A stretch of DNA of 64,000 nt from G963667075 sp963667075 (GCA_963667075.1 OY762938.1:1178001-1242000); one strand, 5' to 3'. Counted from the first letter of the stretch, positions 8,114 to 16,547 are shown. Numbers and translations: made by a program. Notes: generated from the sequence alone by a model not told the origin.

Positions 8114-9771
8114 TGAACGCAGAGCAATTACAAGAAACGCTGAATAATTTAATCACCGCTTGGGAGAGCGAGGCGGTAGAGTTCAAGCGTGCCGATCACG
8201 ATTACGACACGGACAAAATCGGTAAGTATTTTTCTGCGCTGTCGAATGAGGCCAATTTGCGCGGACTGGATCGCGCCTGGCTGGTATTCGGCGTTGATAA
8301 CGCATCCCGGGACGTTGTCGGAACGGATTACCGCCCAGAGCATGAGCGTCTGCAAAGCCTAAAAATGCAGATTTCTCAGGACACCGAGCCCAATATCACT
8401 TTCCGCAATATCCATGAGTTAAGCCATGCGGATGGCCGCGTTATCTTGTTCGAAATCCCCCCAGCGCCGCAGGGCATGCCGATTGCCTGGAAAGGGCATT
8501 ATTTTGCCCGCGCAGGTGAAAGCCTCACCGCCCTGACGCTTGATAAACAGGATGAAATGCGCCAACAAACCATGGCCACAGACTGGTCTGCGCAGATTGT
8601 TCCGAATGCTACGCTGAATGATCTTGATGAAGAGGCGATTGCCAAAGCACGATCATCCTTTGCTAAAAAATACGCAAACCGTTTTTCTGCCGAGGAAATG
8701 GAAGGCTGGTCGGATGAAACTTTCCTAAATCGCGCCAAGATCACACAAGACGGTAATATTACATGCACCGCGCTTTTATTGCTGGGCAAGCCAGAGGCAA
8801 CCTATTTGCTATCACCACATCCGGCGCAGATCACATGGAAACTCGAGGGTGTTGAGCGAGCTTACGAACATTTTGGCCTGCCGTTTTTGCTCAGCACGTC
8901 TTGGGTTTATAAGAAAATTCGTAACATTCAGCTCCGGCTCCTGCCCGAGGATGAGCTTTTGCCTCATGAGGTTTCAAAATATGACCAGAAAATTATATTA
9001 GAGGCTCTGCATAACTGCATCGCGCACCAGGATTACACCCGTAATGGCCGCATCATTGTTACGGAACAGCAAGACAAGCTAACCTTCGAAAATGAAGGCG
9101 GCTTCTTTGAAGGGCAGCCTGAGGATTACATCCTGGGTGAAAAAACACCGCGCCGTTACCGCAATCCGTTCCTCGTTCAGGCAATGGCTGAACTGAACAT
9201 GATTGATACGATGGGATACGGTATTCATGAAATGCACAGCAGGCAAGCCAGCCGCTATTTGCCTATGCCGGATTATAACCTTTCTGAAGCCAATGTCGTA
9301 CGGATTACCATTTACGGTAATGTTGTTTCACCGGCCTATAGTCGTTTGCTCATGCAGGAAACAGATTTGCCCCTTGAAGATATTTTGGCTTTGGATCGTG
9401 TGCAAAAAGGCCTGCCTATATCAGATCAAAAAATTGCACAGCTGCTTCGTGCCAACTTGATTGAAGGCCGGAAACCAAATCTGCATGTTTCTGCCAGTGT
9501 GGCTGAGGCAACTGCCAGCAAGGCTGATTACATTCGTACGCGGGCTCTCGATGATGAGCATTATAAAAAGCTGATTACAGAATATTTAACTAAGTTTAGC
9601 AAAGCCTCTAGAAAAGACATTGATGATTTTCTGGAAGATAAGCTCAGTGACGCTTTGAATGATTACCAAAAGAAAAGAAAAATTGGGAATTTGCTTACTA
9701 ATATGAGGCGCTCCGGGGTTATTTATAATGCTGGCTCGAATAAAAAGCCGGAATGGAGAATTGCAGAATAA
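8113..9771 (+). CDS. AlbA_2/Schlafen-type ATP-binding protein
   Basis: A 552-residue protein of the AlbA_2 plus HATPase_c_4 family (often annotated as RecG-like or Schlafen-like). The N-terminal AlbA_2 domain (about 10-140) shows ESEAVEFKRA, GLDRAWLVFGVDN and GHYFARAGES. The ATP-binding region (about 285-380) has ILEALHNCIAHQDYTRNGRI and TMGYGIHEM. The C-terminus (about 440-550) is winged-helix-like, with LLTNMRRSGVI near the end. Such proteins act as DNA- or RNA-binding regulators or nucleases, and related domains occur in several anti-phage systems. It is coupled to the preceding gene. Its last codons form the first unit of the TTGCAGAATAAA repeats that follow. Confidence 0.85.
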   Translation: MNAEQLQETLNNLITAWESEAVEFKRADHDYDTDKIGKYFSALSNEANLRGLDRAWLVFGVDNASRDVVGTDYRPEHERLQSLKMQISQDTEPNITFRNIHELSHADGRVILFEIPPAPQGMPIAWKGHYFARAGESLTALTLDKQDEMRQQTMATDWSAQIVPNATLNDLDEEAIAKARSSFAKKYANRFSAEEMEGWSDETFLNRAKITQDGNITCTALLLLGKPEATYLLSPHPAQITWKLEGVERAYEHFGLPFLLSTSWVYKKIRNIQLRLLPEDELLPHEVSKYDQKIILEALHNCIAHQDYTRNGRIIVTEQQDKLTFENEGGFFEGQPEDYILGEKTPRRYRNPFLVQAMAELNMIDTMGYGIHEMHSRQASRYLPMPDYNLSEANVVRITIYGNVVSPAYSRLLMQETDLPLEDILALDRVQKGLPISDQKIAQLLRANLIEGRKPNLHVSASVAEATASKADYIRTRALDDEHYKKLITEYLTKFSKASRKDIDDFLEDKLSDALNDYQKKRKIGNLLTNMRRSGVIYNAGSNKKPEWRIAE

Positions 9772-9860
9772 AACAGGCGATTTGCAGAATAAATGCAGAA
9801 TATTTTTTCACTAAGTCACTGATTTTAAAAGAATATGAAGATAAAAAATTGCAGAATAAA
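9761..9860. repeat. Dispersed TTGCAGAATAAA repeats
   Basis: The 12-mer TTGCAGAATAAA occurs at 9761-9772 (covering the AlbA_2 stop), 9782-9793 and 9849-9860, with a partial unit TGCAGAATA at 9794-9802. They fill much of the 132-bp gap before the helicase gene. They could be a regulatory site or slippage copies of the gene end. Confidence 0.7.
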
Positions 9861-9903
9861 GTTAAATACGGCGAATTCGCCACAATAAAAGATCGGAGTA
9901 AAA

Positions 9904-11883
9904 ATGCCTAATTTTGTAGAAGTCACGTATGGACAGACCGGTGAAAGCCAGAAAAGCAATCAAATGGGCATGCGCGCGATGCAGGCTAAAGCCTATGCCG
10001 AGCGCGGATCGCAATATCTGCTGGTGAAGGCGCCGCCTGCCTCCGGTAAATCCCGGGCGTTGATGTTTATCGGCCTGGACAAGCTGCATAATCAGGGCAT
10101 TCGTAAAGTTATCGTCGCTGTGCCGGAGCGCTCCATCGGAGCTTCTTTCAAAACCACCGACCTGACCGCTCATGGCTTTTTTGCCGATTGGGAAGTTGAT
10201 GAGCAATGGAATCTTTGTACTGCGGGCATTGGCGAAGGAAAATCTAAGAAATTTCTCGAATTCATGAATTCCGATGCGCAGATCCTGATTTGTGCGCACG
10301 CTACTTTGCGAAACGCCTATGACAAGCTGGGCGCTGGCGCTTTTGCAGATTGCCTGTTGGCCGTGGATGAGTTTCACCATGCGTCTGCCGACGCTGATAA
10401 CCGTCTGGGAGAGGTTGTACGCGGCCTGCTTGATGATGGGTGCTCTCATATCGTTGCGATGACAGGAAGCTATTTTCGTGGAGACAGCCTGCCTGTTCTA
10501 CGCCCGGATGATGAAGCCAAATTCACCCGCATCACCTATACCTATTATGAGCAGCTCAATGGGTACGAACATCTCAAAACACTGGGCATTGGGTATCATT
10601 TTTACCGTGGCCGCTATTTGAACGCCATTCATGAAGTGCTGGATCCGAACAAGAAAACCATCATTCACATCCCCAGCCCGAATGCTGCAGAAAGCACCAA
10701 GGAAAAATATGAGGAAGTCGATCGGATTGTCAGCCATCTGGGTGAATGGTTGGATGTTGACCTGAATACAGGCTTACACCACATAAAGCATGAAAGCGGT
10801 AAAATCCTGAAGGTTGCGGATCTGGTTGAAGATGACGCCAAGACCCGGGACCGGGTCATGGAAACGCTGCGAAACGTCAAGAGCCGAGACGATGTTGATA
10901 TCATTATAGCCCTGGGCATGGCCAAGGAAGGCTTTGATTGGACGTATTGTGAACATGCGCTGACGGTCGGCTATCGTGGGTCTTTGCAAGAAGTTATTCA
11001 GATTATCGGACGTGCCACGCGCGATTGTGACGGCAAATCTCACGCGCAATTCACCAATCTAATCGCTGAGCCAGACACCAGCGCCGATAATGTTGCCGAT
11101 GCCGTGAATAATATGCTCAAGGCTATTGCGGCTTCACTGCTCATGGAGCAAGTGCTGGCCCCGAATTTTAAATTCAAAACACGGCCATCTGATGACGAGA
11201 TGGATGGTGGCAGTAAAGTCGTTGATATTGACTACACACAGAGCGAGTCCACCATCGCCATTAAAGGTTTTGCCGAGCCCAGCTCCGAATTCGTTCATCA
11301 GGTTATTCAGAGCGATTTAAATGATCTGACGGCGGCTGTTATGCAAGATGAACGTGTGTTACGTGCAGCGATGAACCCGGATGAGATAGCGCCAGAGGTT
11401 GTCACACAAGTTTTCATCCCGAAAATTATTGAGCAGAAATATCCGGATGCATCACCACAAGAGATTGAAGAAATCCGTCAGCATGTGGTGGCCAACGCGG
11501 CGTTTAAGGCATCCACAAATGGCGGCCTGCCTGAACTCAACAATAACCTCATCAAAATGGCCAATAAATTTATCAATGTTCAAGATCTGGATATTGATCT
11601 GATCGACAGTATCAATCCATTCCAAATGGCATATGAAATCATGTCTAAATCTGTTGATGCTGAAGTTCTCAAACGCATTCACGGTGCCATTACGAGCAAA
11701 AAGATCCAGATGAGTGAGGAAGAAGCCACGGCACTTTACCCACGCATTAAGGAGTTCAAAGAAACACATGGTCGTGAGCCCAGCCTGGTTGCTGCTAACC
11801 CCATGGAAAAGCGTATGGCTGAGGCTCTGGAATGGCTCCGTAACAAGAAACGTGAAAAAATGCGCCAACAGGCGGCGGGGTAA
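9904..11883 (+). CDS. SF2 DEAD/DEAH-box helicase of the defence cassette
   Basis: A 659-residue superfamily 2 helicase/translocase. Walker A is APPASGKS (43-50), motif II is VDEFHH (DEFH, 155-158), motif III is MTGS (about 186-189) and motif VI is QIIGRATRD (366-374). It resembles helicases of restriction-type systems (type III Res-like fold). The C-terminal 270 residues are helical, unassigned, and may contact partners; they end in basic RNKKREKMRQQ. Start is the ATG at 9904 with GGAG 8 nt upstream. It is 4 nt from the GIY-YIG gene, and the pair likely forms a helicase-nuclease module. Confidence 0.88.
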   Translation: MPNFVEVTYGQTGESQKSNQMGMRAMQAKAYAERGSQYLLVKAPPASGKSRALMFIGLDKLHNQGIRKVIVAVPERSIGASFKTTDLTAHGFFADWEVDEQWNLCTAGIGEGKSKKFLEFMNSDAQILICAHATLRNAYDKLGAGAFADCLLAVDEFHHASADADNRLGEVVRGLLDDGCSHIVAMTGSYFRGDSLPVLRPDDEAKFTRITYTYYEQLNGYEHLKTLGIGYHFYRGRYLNAIHEVLDPNKKTIIHIPSPNAAESTKEKYEEVDRIVSHLGEWLDVDLNTGLHHIKHESGKILKVADLVEDDAKTRDRVMETLRNVKSRDDVDIIIALGMAKEGFDWTYCEHALTVGYRGSLQEVIQIIGRATRDCDGKSHAQFTNLIAEPDTSADNVADAVNNMLKAIAASLLMEQVLAPNFKFKTRPSDDEMDGGSKVVDIDYTQSESTIAIKGFAEPSSEFVHQVIQSDLNDLTAAVMQDERVLRAAMNPDEIAPEVVTQVFIPKIIEQKYPDASPQEIEEIRQHVVANAAFKASTNGGLPELNNNLIKMANKFINVQDLDIDLIDSINPFQMAYEIMSKSVDAEVLKRIHGAITSKKIQMSEEEATALYPRIKEFKETHGREPSLVAANPMEKRMAEALEWLRNKKREKMRQQAAG

Positions 11884-11887
11884 CTTT

Positions 11888-13054
11888 ATGCCGCGTATGA
11901 GCCTTGATGACGTTCTATCCGATGATGATGACCTGCTTGATGTTAAAGTTTCAAGCAGCGTTAGCAGCACAGAAGAACAGCGCGTTCTGGCTCTTTTCGA
12001 AGAAGTGAACACCTTTATGGATCGTTTTGGGCGCAAGCCGGGCGATACGAATACGCCTTCTATTACTGAGCGCGGCCTTAAAATGAAACTGGAAGGCCTT
12101 TTAAGAAATCCTGAGCACCATAGTTTTCTCAAAACATATGACAGGCATCATATTTTAAAAGAATCCGCAGAGCCATTGCCGCAAACACTCGATGAAATTT
12201 TGGATATGGACGATGATCTGCTGACAACGCCGCAGGATGATATTTTCAAAATGGTTCATGCCCGGCCATCTATCGCAAAGACAGACAAAGTTTCGGAACG
12301 GGTGATGTGCAGAGATTTTGAACAATTCAAGCCATTGTTTGAGCAATGCATGGAAGATTTAAACTCTGGCAAACGTAGAACCGTTAAATTCCGCAAAGAA
12401 CAAGAGATCTCAGCTGGCGAATTTTTTATTCTGAATGGCATTATGGTTTATGTGGCGGAAGTCGGGGAAACCCATATTCGTAACGGCAAGAAAAACGCCC
12501 GTCTGCGCTTGATTTTTGACAATGGCACCGAAGGCAATAATCTCCTGCGCTCTCTCGCGACCGAGCTTTATAAGGATGAGAATGGCCGCCGCGTGAGCTC
12601 CCCTGATGCTGGACCATTATTCGACGAAGTACCACAGGAAGGTGATACCCAGACCGGGATGATCTATGTGGTAAAGAGTCTCTCCCGGGATCCAGAGATC
12701 AGAAAATTAGATGGGCTGCTTCATAAAATCGGCTTCACATCCGGAAAGATGGAAGTGCGCATCCAGAACGCAAAGGATGATCCAACGTTTTTAATGGCAT
12801 CTGTGCACCCAGTGGCGACATACACGCTCTACAACATAAACAAGGTGAAATTAGAGCATCTACTCCATAATTTCTTTGCCAAAGCCAGACTGGATATAGA
12901 TATAACCGACCGGTTCGGTAAGAAAATCAAGCCGCGTGAATGGTTCCTAGTACCGCATGATACAATCGCCGAGGCCATATCACGCCTAAAAGACGGCTCT
13001 ATTGTGGATCATGAGTATGATGCCGATGCGGGCACTATAAAAAAGAGAGATTGA
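11888..13054 (+). CDS. GIY-YIG nuclease-domain protein
   Basis: A 388-residue protein. The C-terminal GIY-YIG domain (about 256-375) has GMIY (257-260), HKIGFT (279-284), the catalytic Arg in RIQNA (291) and metal-binding Glu in KLEHLLH (323), then DRFGKKIKPREWFLVP as in T5orf172/Mug113-type nucleases. The N-terminal half is unassigned and carries two copies of an acidic motif, SLDDVLSDDDDLLD (5-18) and TLDEILDMDDDLLT (100-113). The ATG at 11888, 4 nt after the helicase stop, is chosen over an upstream in-frame ATG inside the helicase gene. It is the only protein in the cassette with an obvious nuclease site. Confidence 0.87.
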   Translation: MPRMSLDDVLSDDDDLLDVKVSSSVSSTEEQRVLALFEEVNTFMDRFGRKPGDTNTPSITERGLKMKLEGLLRNPEHHSFLKTYDRHHILKESAEPLPQTLDEILDMDDDLLTTPQDDIFKMVHARPSIAKTDKVSERVMCRDFEQFKPLFEQCMEDLNSGKRRTVKFRKEQEISAGEFFILNGIMVYVAEVGETHIRNGKKNARLRLIFDNGTEGNNLLRSLATELYKDENGRRVSSPDAGPLFDEVPQEGDTQTGMIYVVKSLSRDPEIRKLDGLLHKIGFTSGKMEVRIQNAKDDPTFLMASVHPVATYTLYNINKVKLEHLLHNFFAKARLDIDITDRFGKKIKPREWFLVPHDTIAEAISRLKDGSIVDHEYDADAGTIKKRD

Positions 13055-13201
13055 AACTAAAGATAGTTCGCTGCCTATTAGCAGATCAATCAAGGTTTTT
13101 GGAGAAATAACCTATCTCTTTCCTCGTATCGTAAGCAAATTTTCCTCTTGCAGAAAACTCGCACATCAAAAAATTACATATAAAATTACAGATTAGTCAC
13201 A

Positions 13202-13231
13202 TTGACAATCACGCAAATTTCAATGTATAAT
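13202..13231 (+). promoter_or_regulatory. Consensus sigma-70 promoter
   Basis: TTGACA (13202-13207), an 18-nt spacer and TATAAT (13226-13231) are both perfect hexamers, 23 bp before the start at 13255. This gives the small downstream gene its own strong constitutive promoter, separate from the cassette. The rest of 13055-13201 shows no gene. Confidence 0.8.
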
Positions 13232-13254
13232 TCTTTAATTCATAAGGAAATGCC

Positions 13255-13608
13255 ATGACAATATTTGATATAGACAATATTAGCGACCTTCCACCAGAGC
13301 TCATTAAAGAGCTCAAGCTCGCTGGTGATGTAGACAACTCTCTTCTTAGCCTCTTCCATGAAGCTGGGGGCACTCTCGATCTATCCACTCTTTTAGTGGG
13401 GTACTATAGAAAGCACAAAGAAGTTAAAACCCGGCAATATATGATGACTACATGCTACAGGCTTGTAAAAAAAGGGTTTTTATCCCCTACACAGAACAAA
13501 GGGGAATACGAAATAACGAGCAAAGGGCTTAGTGTTATAGGAAAATCTTTTGTCGAAGAAAAAGATGAGCAGGAAAATGAGGTGCAGAGCGTAGAAGACT
13601 TGTATTAA
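13255..13608 (+). CDS. Small winged-helix-like hypothetical protein
   Basis: A 117-residue protein. The middle region (TLLVGYYRKHKEVKTRQYMM then CYRLVKKGFLSPTQNKGEYEITSKGLSVIG) has the helix-helix-beta-hairpin pattern of a winged helix; the C-terminal tail is acidic. RBS AAGGA precedes the ATG. It follows the defence cassette in the same direction but has its own consensus promoter. A regulator or small accessory subunit of the cassette is possible; no family name can be given. Confidence 0.7.
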   Translation: MTIFDIDNISDLPPELIKELKLAGDVDNSLLSLFHEAGGTLDLSTLLVGYYRKHKEVKTRQYMMTTCYRLVKKGFLSPTQNKGEYEITSKGLSVIGKSFVEEKDEQENEVQSVEDLY

Positions 13609-13631
13609 GTCGAATAATGTGCCATAAAAGA

Positions 13632-13767
13632 ATTAAGGTCGTTCACTTGCGATGAACGACCTTAATAGAGGGCAGGAATCCTACCCACACTGATATTCAA
13701 TGTTCTTTCAGTGTAATAGGCTTTCCTGACAATGTCAACGATGCCGTCCCTGTTCCCTCGGCAGGGA
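13632..13767. other. Three successive hairpins in an intergenic leader
   Basis: The gap 13609-13797 contains a perfect 14-bp stem with 7-nt loop (13632-13645/13653-13666), a 7-bp stem ACACTGA/TCAGTGT (13687-13693/13708-13714), and a 6-bp stem TCCCTG/CAGGGA (13747-13752/13762-13767). The first lacks a T-run, so it is not a classic terminator. Together they may form a structured leader of the DUF1508 gene at 13798. Confidence 0.45.
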
Positions 13768-13797
13768 GGCATCAATAACGACTTGAAAGGAAAATTC

Positions 13798-13992
13798 ATG
13801 ACAAGTCTATCTTCACTGTTGGGGCAGTCCAATCCCAAATTTGAACTCCAACCAGCAACAAATGGCCAATGGTTTTGGCGATTTAAAGCAGGAAATGGGG
13901 AAACGTTGTGTCATTCAGAGACATACTCCAGTAAGCAAATGGCTGAACATGGTATTCAATCTCTGATCACCAACATCAAAAACCATTTTTAA
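13798..13992 (+). CDS. DUF1508 (YegP-like) protein, 64 aa
   Basis: A 64-residue protein with one DUF1508 unit: FELQPATNGQWFWRFKAGNG, then HSETYSSKQMAEHGIQSL. The family is a small alpha/beta fold (E. coli YegP has two units) of unknown biochemical role. The ATG at 13798 has AAAGGA 7 nt upstream; an in-frame upstream start at 13732 would run through a hairpin and lacks a signal. It stands alone between the defence cassette and the HipBA pair. Confidence 0.8.
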   Translation: MTSLSSLLGQSNPKFELQPATNGQWFWRFKAGNGETLCHSETYSSKQMAEHGIQSLITNIKNHF

Positions 13993-14032
13993 TCTTAACT
14001 TTGCGTGCCGCCAATTTTGGCGGCACGCTCTC

Positions 14033-15271
14033 TTAAGCCCCAATCACATCGCCGATCCGCTTGATATTGGTTTTTGATACGCCGCAGGATTTGGCCAGTT
14101 CTTTCCATTGCAGCAGCGCCGTCACGGTTTCATCGATAATGCGCTGGGCGTCTGACCTTGATAGATCCGCCACCTCGGCCAGTTTCAATAAATGCTCGAC
14201 GCTCGGATTTTTGCCTTCACCCATCACCATGGTGCTTTGCTCTCCGCCCGGGCCGCTGGAGAAGGTGAGGTCGTAGGCTGGTGCCATTTTCCACACACCG
14301 CTCTCATCCATCAGGAAAGAGAAGTTTTTGGCGTGGTCATCGCAGTTATGACTGAGTACGTTAAACACCGCCAGACGGTACATTTTCTGGGCCTCACGAA
14401 TGTCACGCGCCAGGATCATCGTCGCCTTAATCAGATCCTGATAATCAAGCGAGGGCACACGGAAATCCGAATGCAGCAGGCCACACGCTGTATGCATATG
14501 AAGCCGCCCACCACTATTCGTTCGGTCAAAACGCCTTGTTGCAAAATACCCGGCTCCCCTTTTGGCAGGGAATAAATGCGCCTCCATCATCTCCAGCCCG
14601 GCCTTCTGCGCCATCAGGCTATACACATATTCAATCGCTCCGGCATCCTGCCCGTCTGCCGTATTCGCAAATTTAACCAGCCAGGGCTCGTAGCCGGCGG
14701 GAAGATCCTCTACGCCCTGAATGACTTTGGTTTTATCACGGCTGACCCCGATTATGGCTTTGGGGCGTGCGCCTTGAGGAGATCCGCCCAGCGCCAGAAG
14801 CTCTTCAAATACCTCCTCGCTGTTGCCCTCTAAAATCTTCTGCGATTGACCCGCCAGCGCGTCGAGATTAACGGCCTTGTCCTGCACATCCTCGCTGTAA
14901 TCCGGCGCATAAACCAGCGCGCCCATGCCCGATGCACCCACATGCGCCAGCCGATCTAGCGGTGAGAAACTGTCCGGCGCAATGCCTTTGCGGCGTAGGG
15001 CGCGATCCAGCAAAAGCCGCCCCCAGCCGTCAGGAAGGCTGTCATTGAACAGGCCGGGAAGCCCTTCAAACAGTCCCGGCTCAAAAACTTGCAGCACCGG
15101 CGCAAGGGGCAGTTTAAAAGGTGAGAGCTCAAGTTTTCTGGCTATAAAGTTCGTATCATATTCAAAGAAAATTTTGCCCTCACGGCGCGCAAGCCGCCCT
15201 ACAGGAACAGGCGCACCCGCAAAATCCAGCATGACATTCAGCGCGTTCACAGGCGCAAAATTCTTAGTCAT
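14033..15271 (-). CDS. hipA: HipA-family toxin (Ser/Thr kinase)
   Basis: A 412-residue HipA-family kinase. The N-terminal couple_hipA domain (about 10-110) includes GLPGLFNDSLPDGWGR. The kinase core shows a glycine-rich loop region (ALGGSPQGARPKAII), YFATRRFDR, the catalytic loop NVLSHNCDDHAKNFSFLMD and the metal-binding Asp of MAPAYDLTFS. HipA kinases phosphorylate targets such as glutamyl-tRNA synthetase and cause growth arrest. It overlaps the upstream antitoxin gene by 8 bp, the usual hipBA arrangement. Length and key residues look intact. The true substrate may differ from that of E. coli HipA. Confidence 0.9.
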   Translation of the reverse strand: MTKNFAPVNALNVMLDFAGAPVPVGRLARREGKIFFEYDTNFIARKLELSPFKLPLAPVLQVFEPGLFEGLPGLFNDSLPDGWGRLLLDRALRRKGIAPDSFSPLDRLAHVGASGMGALVYAPDYSEDVQDKAVNLDALAGQSQKILEGNSEEVFEELLALGGSPQGARPKAIIGVSRDKTKVIQGVEDLPAGYEPWLVKFANTADGQDAGAIEYVYSLMAQKAGLEMMEAHLFPAKRGAGYFATRRFDRTNSGGRLHMHTACGLLHSDFRVPSLDYQDLIKATMILARDIREAQKMYRLAVFNVLSHNCDDHAKNFSFLMDESGVWKMAPAYDLTFSSGPGGEQSTMVMGEGKNPSVEHLLKLAEVADLSRSDAQRIIDETVTALLQWKELAKSCGVSKTNIKRIGDVIGA

Positions 15272-15611
15272 GGGGCACCTTCTTCTTTCTGGCCTTCTTT
15301 CTGGAACGCGGCGCAGTTCTTAAGGAGGGCTTGTCTGTCTCGCTCGCTTTCAATAATTCATCCATGCTGGCAAACTGTGTTTGCGGCTGGAGGGCTTTGA
15401 CCAGCCTTTCATTCAGCCCCAAAACAAATGTAAGCTTTATAAAGGATTCGAGCGATATTTTGCCCGTCTGCTCGAATTTCCGGAGCACGGCTACGCTCAC
15501 GCCGGAACGATCCGCCAGCTCGGCCTGTGTCATATTTCTGGCAATCCGATGCTCGCGAAGAAGCCGGGAAAGCTCCAGAAAAGTGTCTTTAGGGGTCAAT
15601 ATAGCTATCAT
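15264..15611 (-). CDS. hipB: HipB-type XRE antitoxin
   Basis: A 115-residue protein with an XRE/Cro helix-turn-helix at about residues 14-70 (NMTQAELADRSGVSVAVLRK, then LESFIKLTFVLGL). A basic, Lys/Arg-rich C-terminal tail ends RKKARKKKVPHD. It should bind HipA and repress the operon. The start codon lies within one copy of a 17-bp direct repeat (15604-15620), consistent with autoregulation. Confidence 0.88.
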   Translation of the reverse strand: MIAILTPKDTFLELSRLLREHRIARNMTQAELADRSGVSVAVLRKFEQTGKISLESFIKLTFVLGLNERLVKALQPQTQFASMDELLKASETDKPSLRTAPRSRKKARKKKVPHD

Positions 15612-15661
15612 AATGTTAATTATACCATTAAAAGCACTTTAAGTGCTATCATAATGTTAAT
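15604..15661. promoter_or_regulatory. Putative HipB operator region
   Basis: The 17-bp sequence GCTATCATAATGTTAAT occurs at 15604-15620 and 15645-15661, 41 bp apart (about four helical turns). Between them is the palindrome AGCACTT-t-AAGTGCT (15632-15646). The first copy includes the hipB start codon. This is a typical layout for autorepressor binding sites. Confidence 0.6.
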
Positions 15662-15702
15662 AATTATGGTGTTTTTCATTTAACAGAAAAAGTAAACCAA
15701 GG

Positions 15703-15858
15703 GGTAAACTGGGGCAGTTTACCGGTCAACTAGACTATTCAATAAAATCAAACACTTATCATGTCAAGTAAGTTGACAGTTTACCCTGTTACTTGACGCT
15801 TTTATTTAAAGAAAACAAAGGCTTGTACAAAATCTGTCAAGTAAGCGTGTCAACTAAG
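15703..15858. repeat. Iteron-like array, candidate origin or operator
   Basis: The gene-free stretch 15662-15984 holds related decamers: GTCAAGTAAG at 15763-15772 and 15836-15845, GTCAACTAAG at 15849-15858, GTCAACTAGA at 15725-15734, and an inverted copy at 15788-15797. The inverted repeat GGTAAACTG-ggg-CAGTTTACC lies at 15703-15723, and CAGTTTACC recurs at 15777-15785. Such arrays mark replication origins (iterons) or multi-site operators. The primase-helicase of the same island is 0.7 kb away. The remainder of the gap shows no gene. Confidence 0.6.
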
Positions 15859-15984
15859 TTGAAACTTCTGACGCTAAAAAAGTCCCGCACGTTCCCCGCC
15901 CCTATAGGAAATGCCCCCACAGGACCCGCGCGAATTCCTGCGAGGATGCCAGACCGCTCTGCATAATGGTGCGTGCATCACTGA

Positions 15985-16326
15985 ATGATTTGCGAAACTC
16001 TGCATATTCCACTGGCTATTGCGGGCGAAGGAAGCATTCATATCTGCATGGATGAGATACCGACCATCACGATTTACTCACGCGGCCACCCATTGGAGAC
16101 AATCATCTTGGGCATGAACAAGCTGAATATGGGACAGGTCGACAGTGCGTTGGAGATCTATGCCGAGCAACACGGTACCTTTGTCGGAACCGTTCTTGGC
16201 GTCACAAATGACGCTGCCGTGTTTACACCCACGGAAGACTGGACGCGTGATCTGGGGTTTGAAGACAACACCGTCCATTTTGTCACGTGGGAAGAGATCC
16301 GCACGCTGCTCGGCATCAAACCCTGA
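15985..16326 (+). CDS. Hypothetical protein (113 aa)
   Basis: A 113-residue protein beginning MICETLHIPLAIAGEGSIH and ending EEIRTLLGIKP. The composition is ordinary, and no membrane segment or known domain is recognised. The ATG follows an in-frame stop directly, so it is the only start, but there is no clear ribosome-binding site. It sits between the repeat array and the convergent primase gene. It may be a remnant or a non-expressed frame. Confidence 0.45.
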   Translation: MICETLHIPLAIAGEGSIHICMDEIPTITIYSRGHPLETIILGMNKLNMGQVDSALEIYAEQHGTFVGTVLGVTNDAAVFTPTEDWTRDLGFEDNTVHFVTWEEIRTLLGIKP

Positions 16327-16363
16327 CCGACCGGGATGGGGTGCGTGGATCTGTATTCCACGC

Positions 16364-16383
16364 CCCCTCCCTTTAGGGAGGGG
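16364..16383. other. GC-rich hairpin between convergent genes
   Basis: An 8-bp perfect stem (CCCCTCCC/GGGAGGGG) with a TTTA loop lies 38 bp after the 113-aa gene. No T-tract follows on either strand, so termination is uncertain. The gap 16327-16547 otherwise shows nothing. Confidence 0.4.
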
Positions 16384-16547
16384 TGGAGAGAGTGACATCT
16401 GCTTACCCGCCGCAACCCCATACACACCAAGCCTTATAGCCAGAAAACCAGACGGCAGATGCAGATGTAACAGAATTTCTGCTCTGCGCGTAAGCTGTTG
16501 TAATAAAATAAAAGCAGATGTTACTGCCCGGCAGATCTGCTGCAGAT

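Noticed and set aside
11714..11887. In-frame N-terminal extension of the GIY-YIG protein
   Set aside because: It lies inside the helicase gene; the ATG at 11888, 4 nt after the helicase stop, fits better.
15985..16326. Assigning a function to the 113-aa protein
   Set aside because: No recognisable motif and no clear RBS, so only a hypothetical label is justified.
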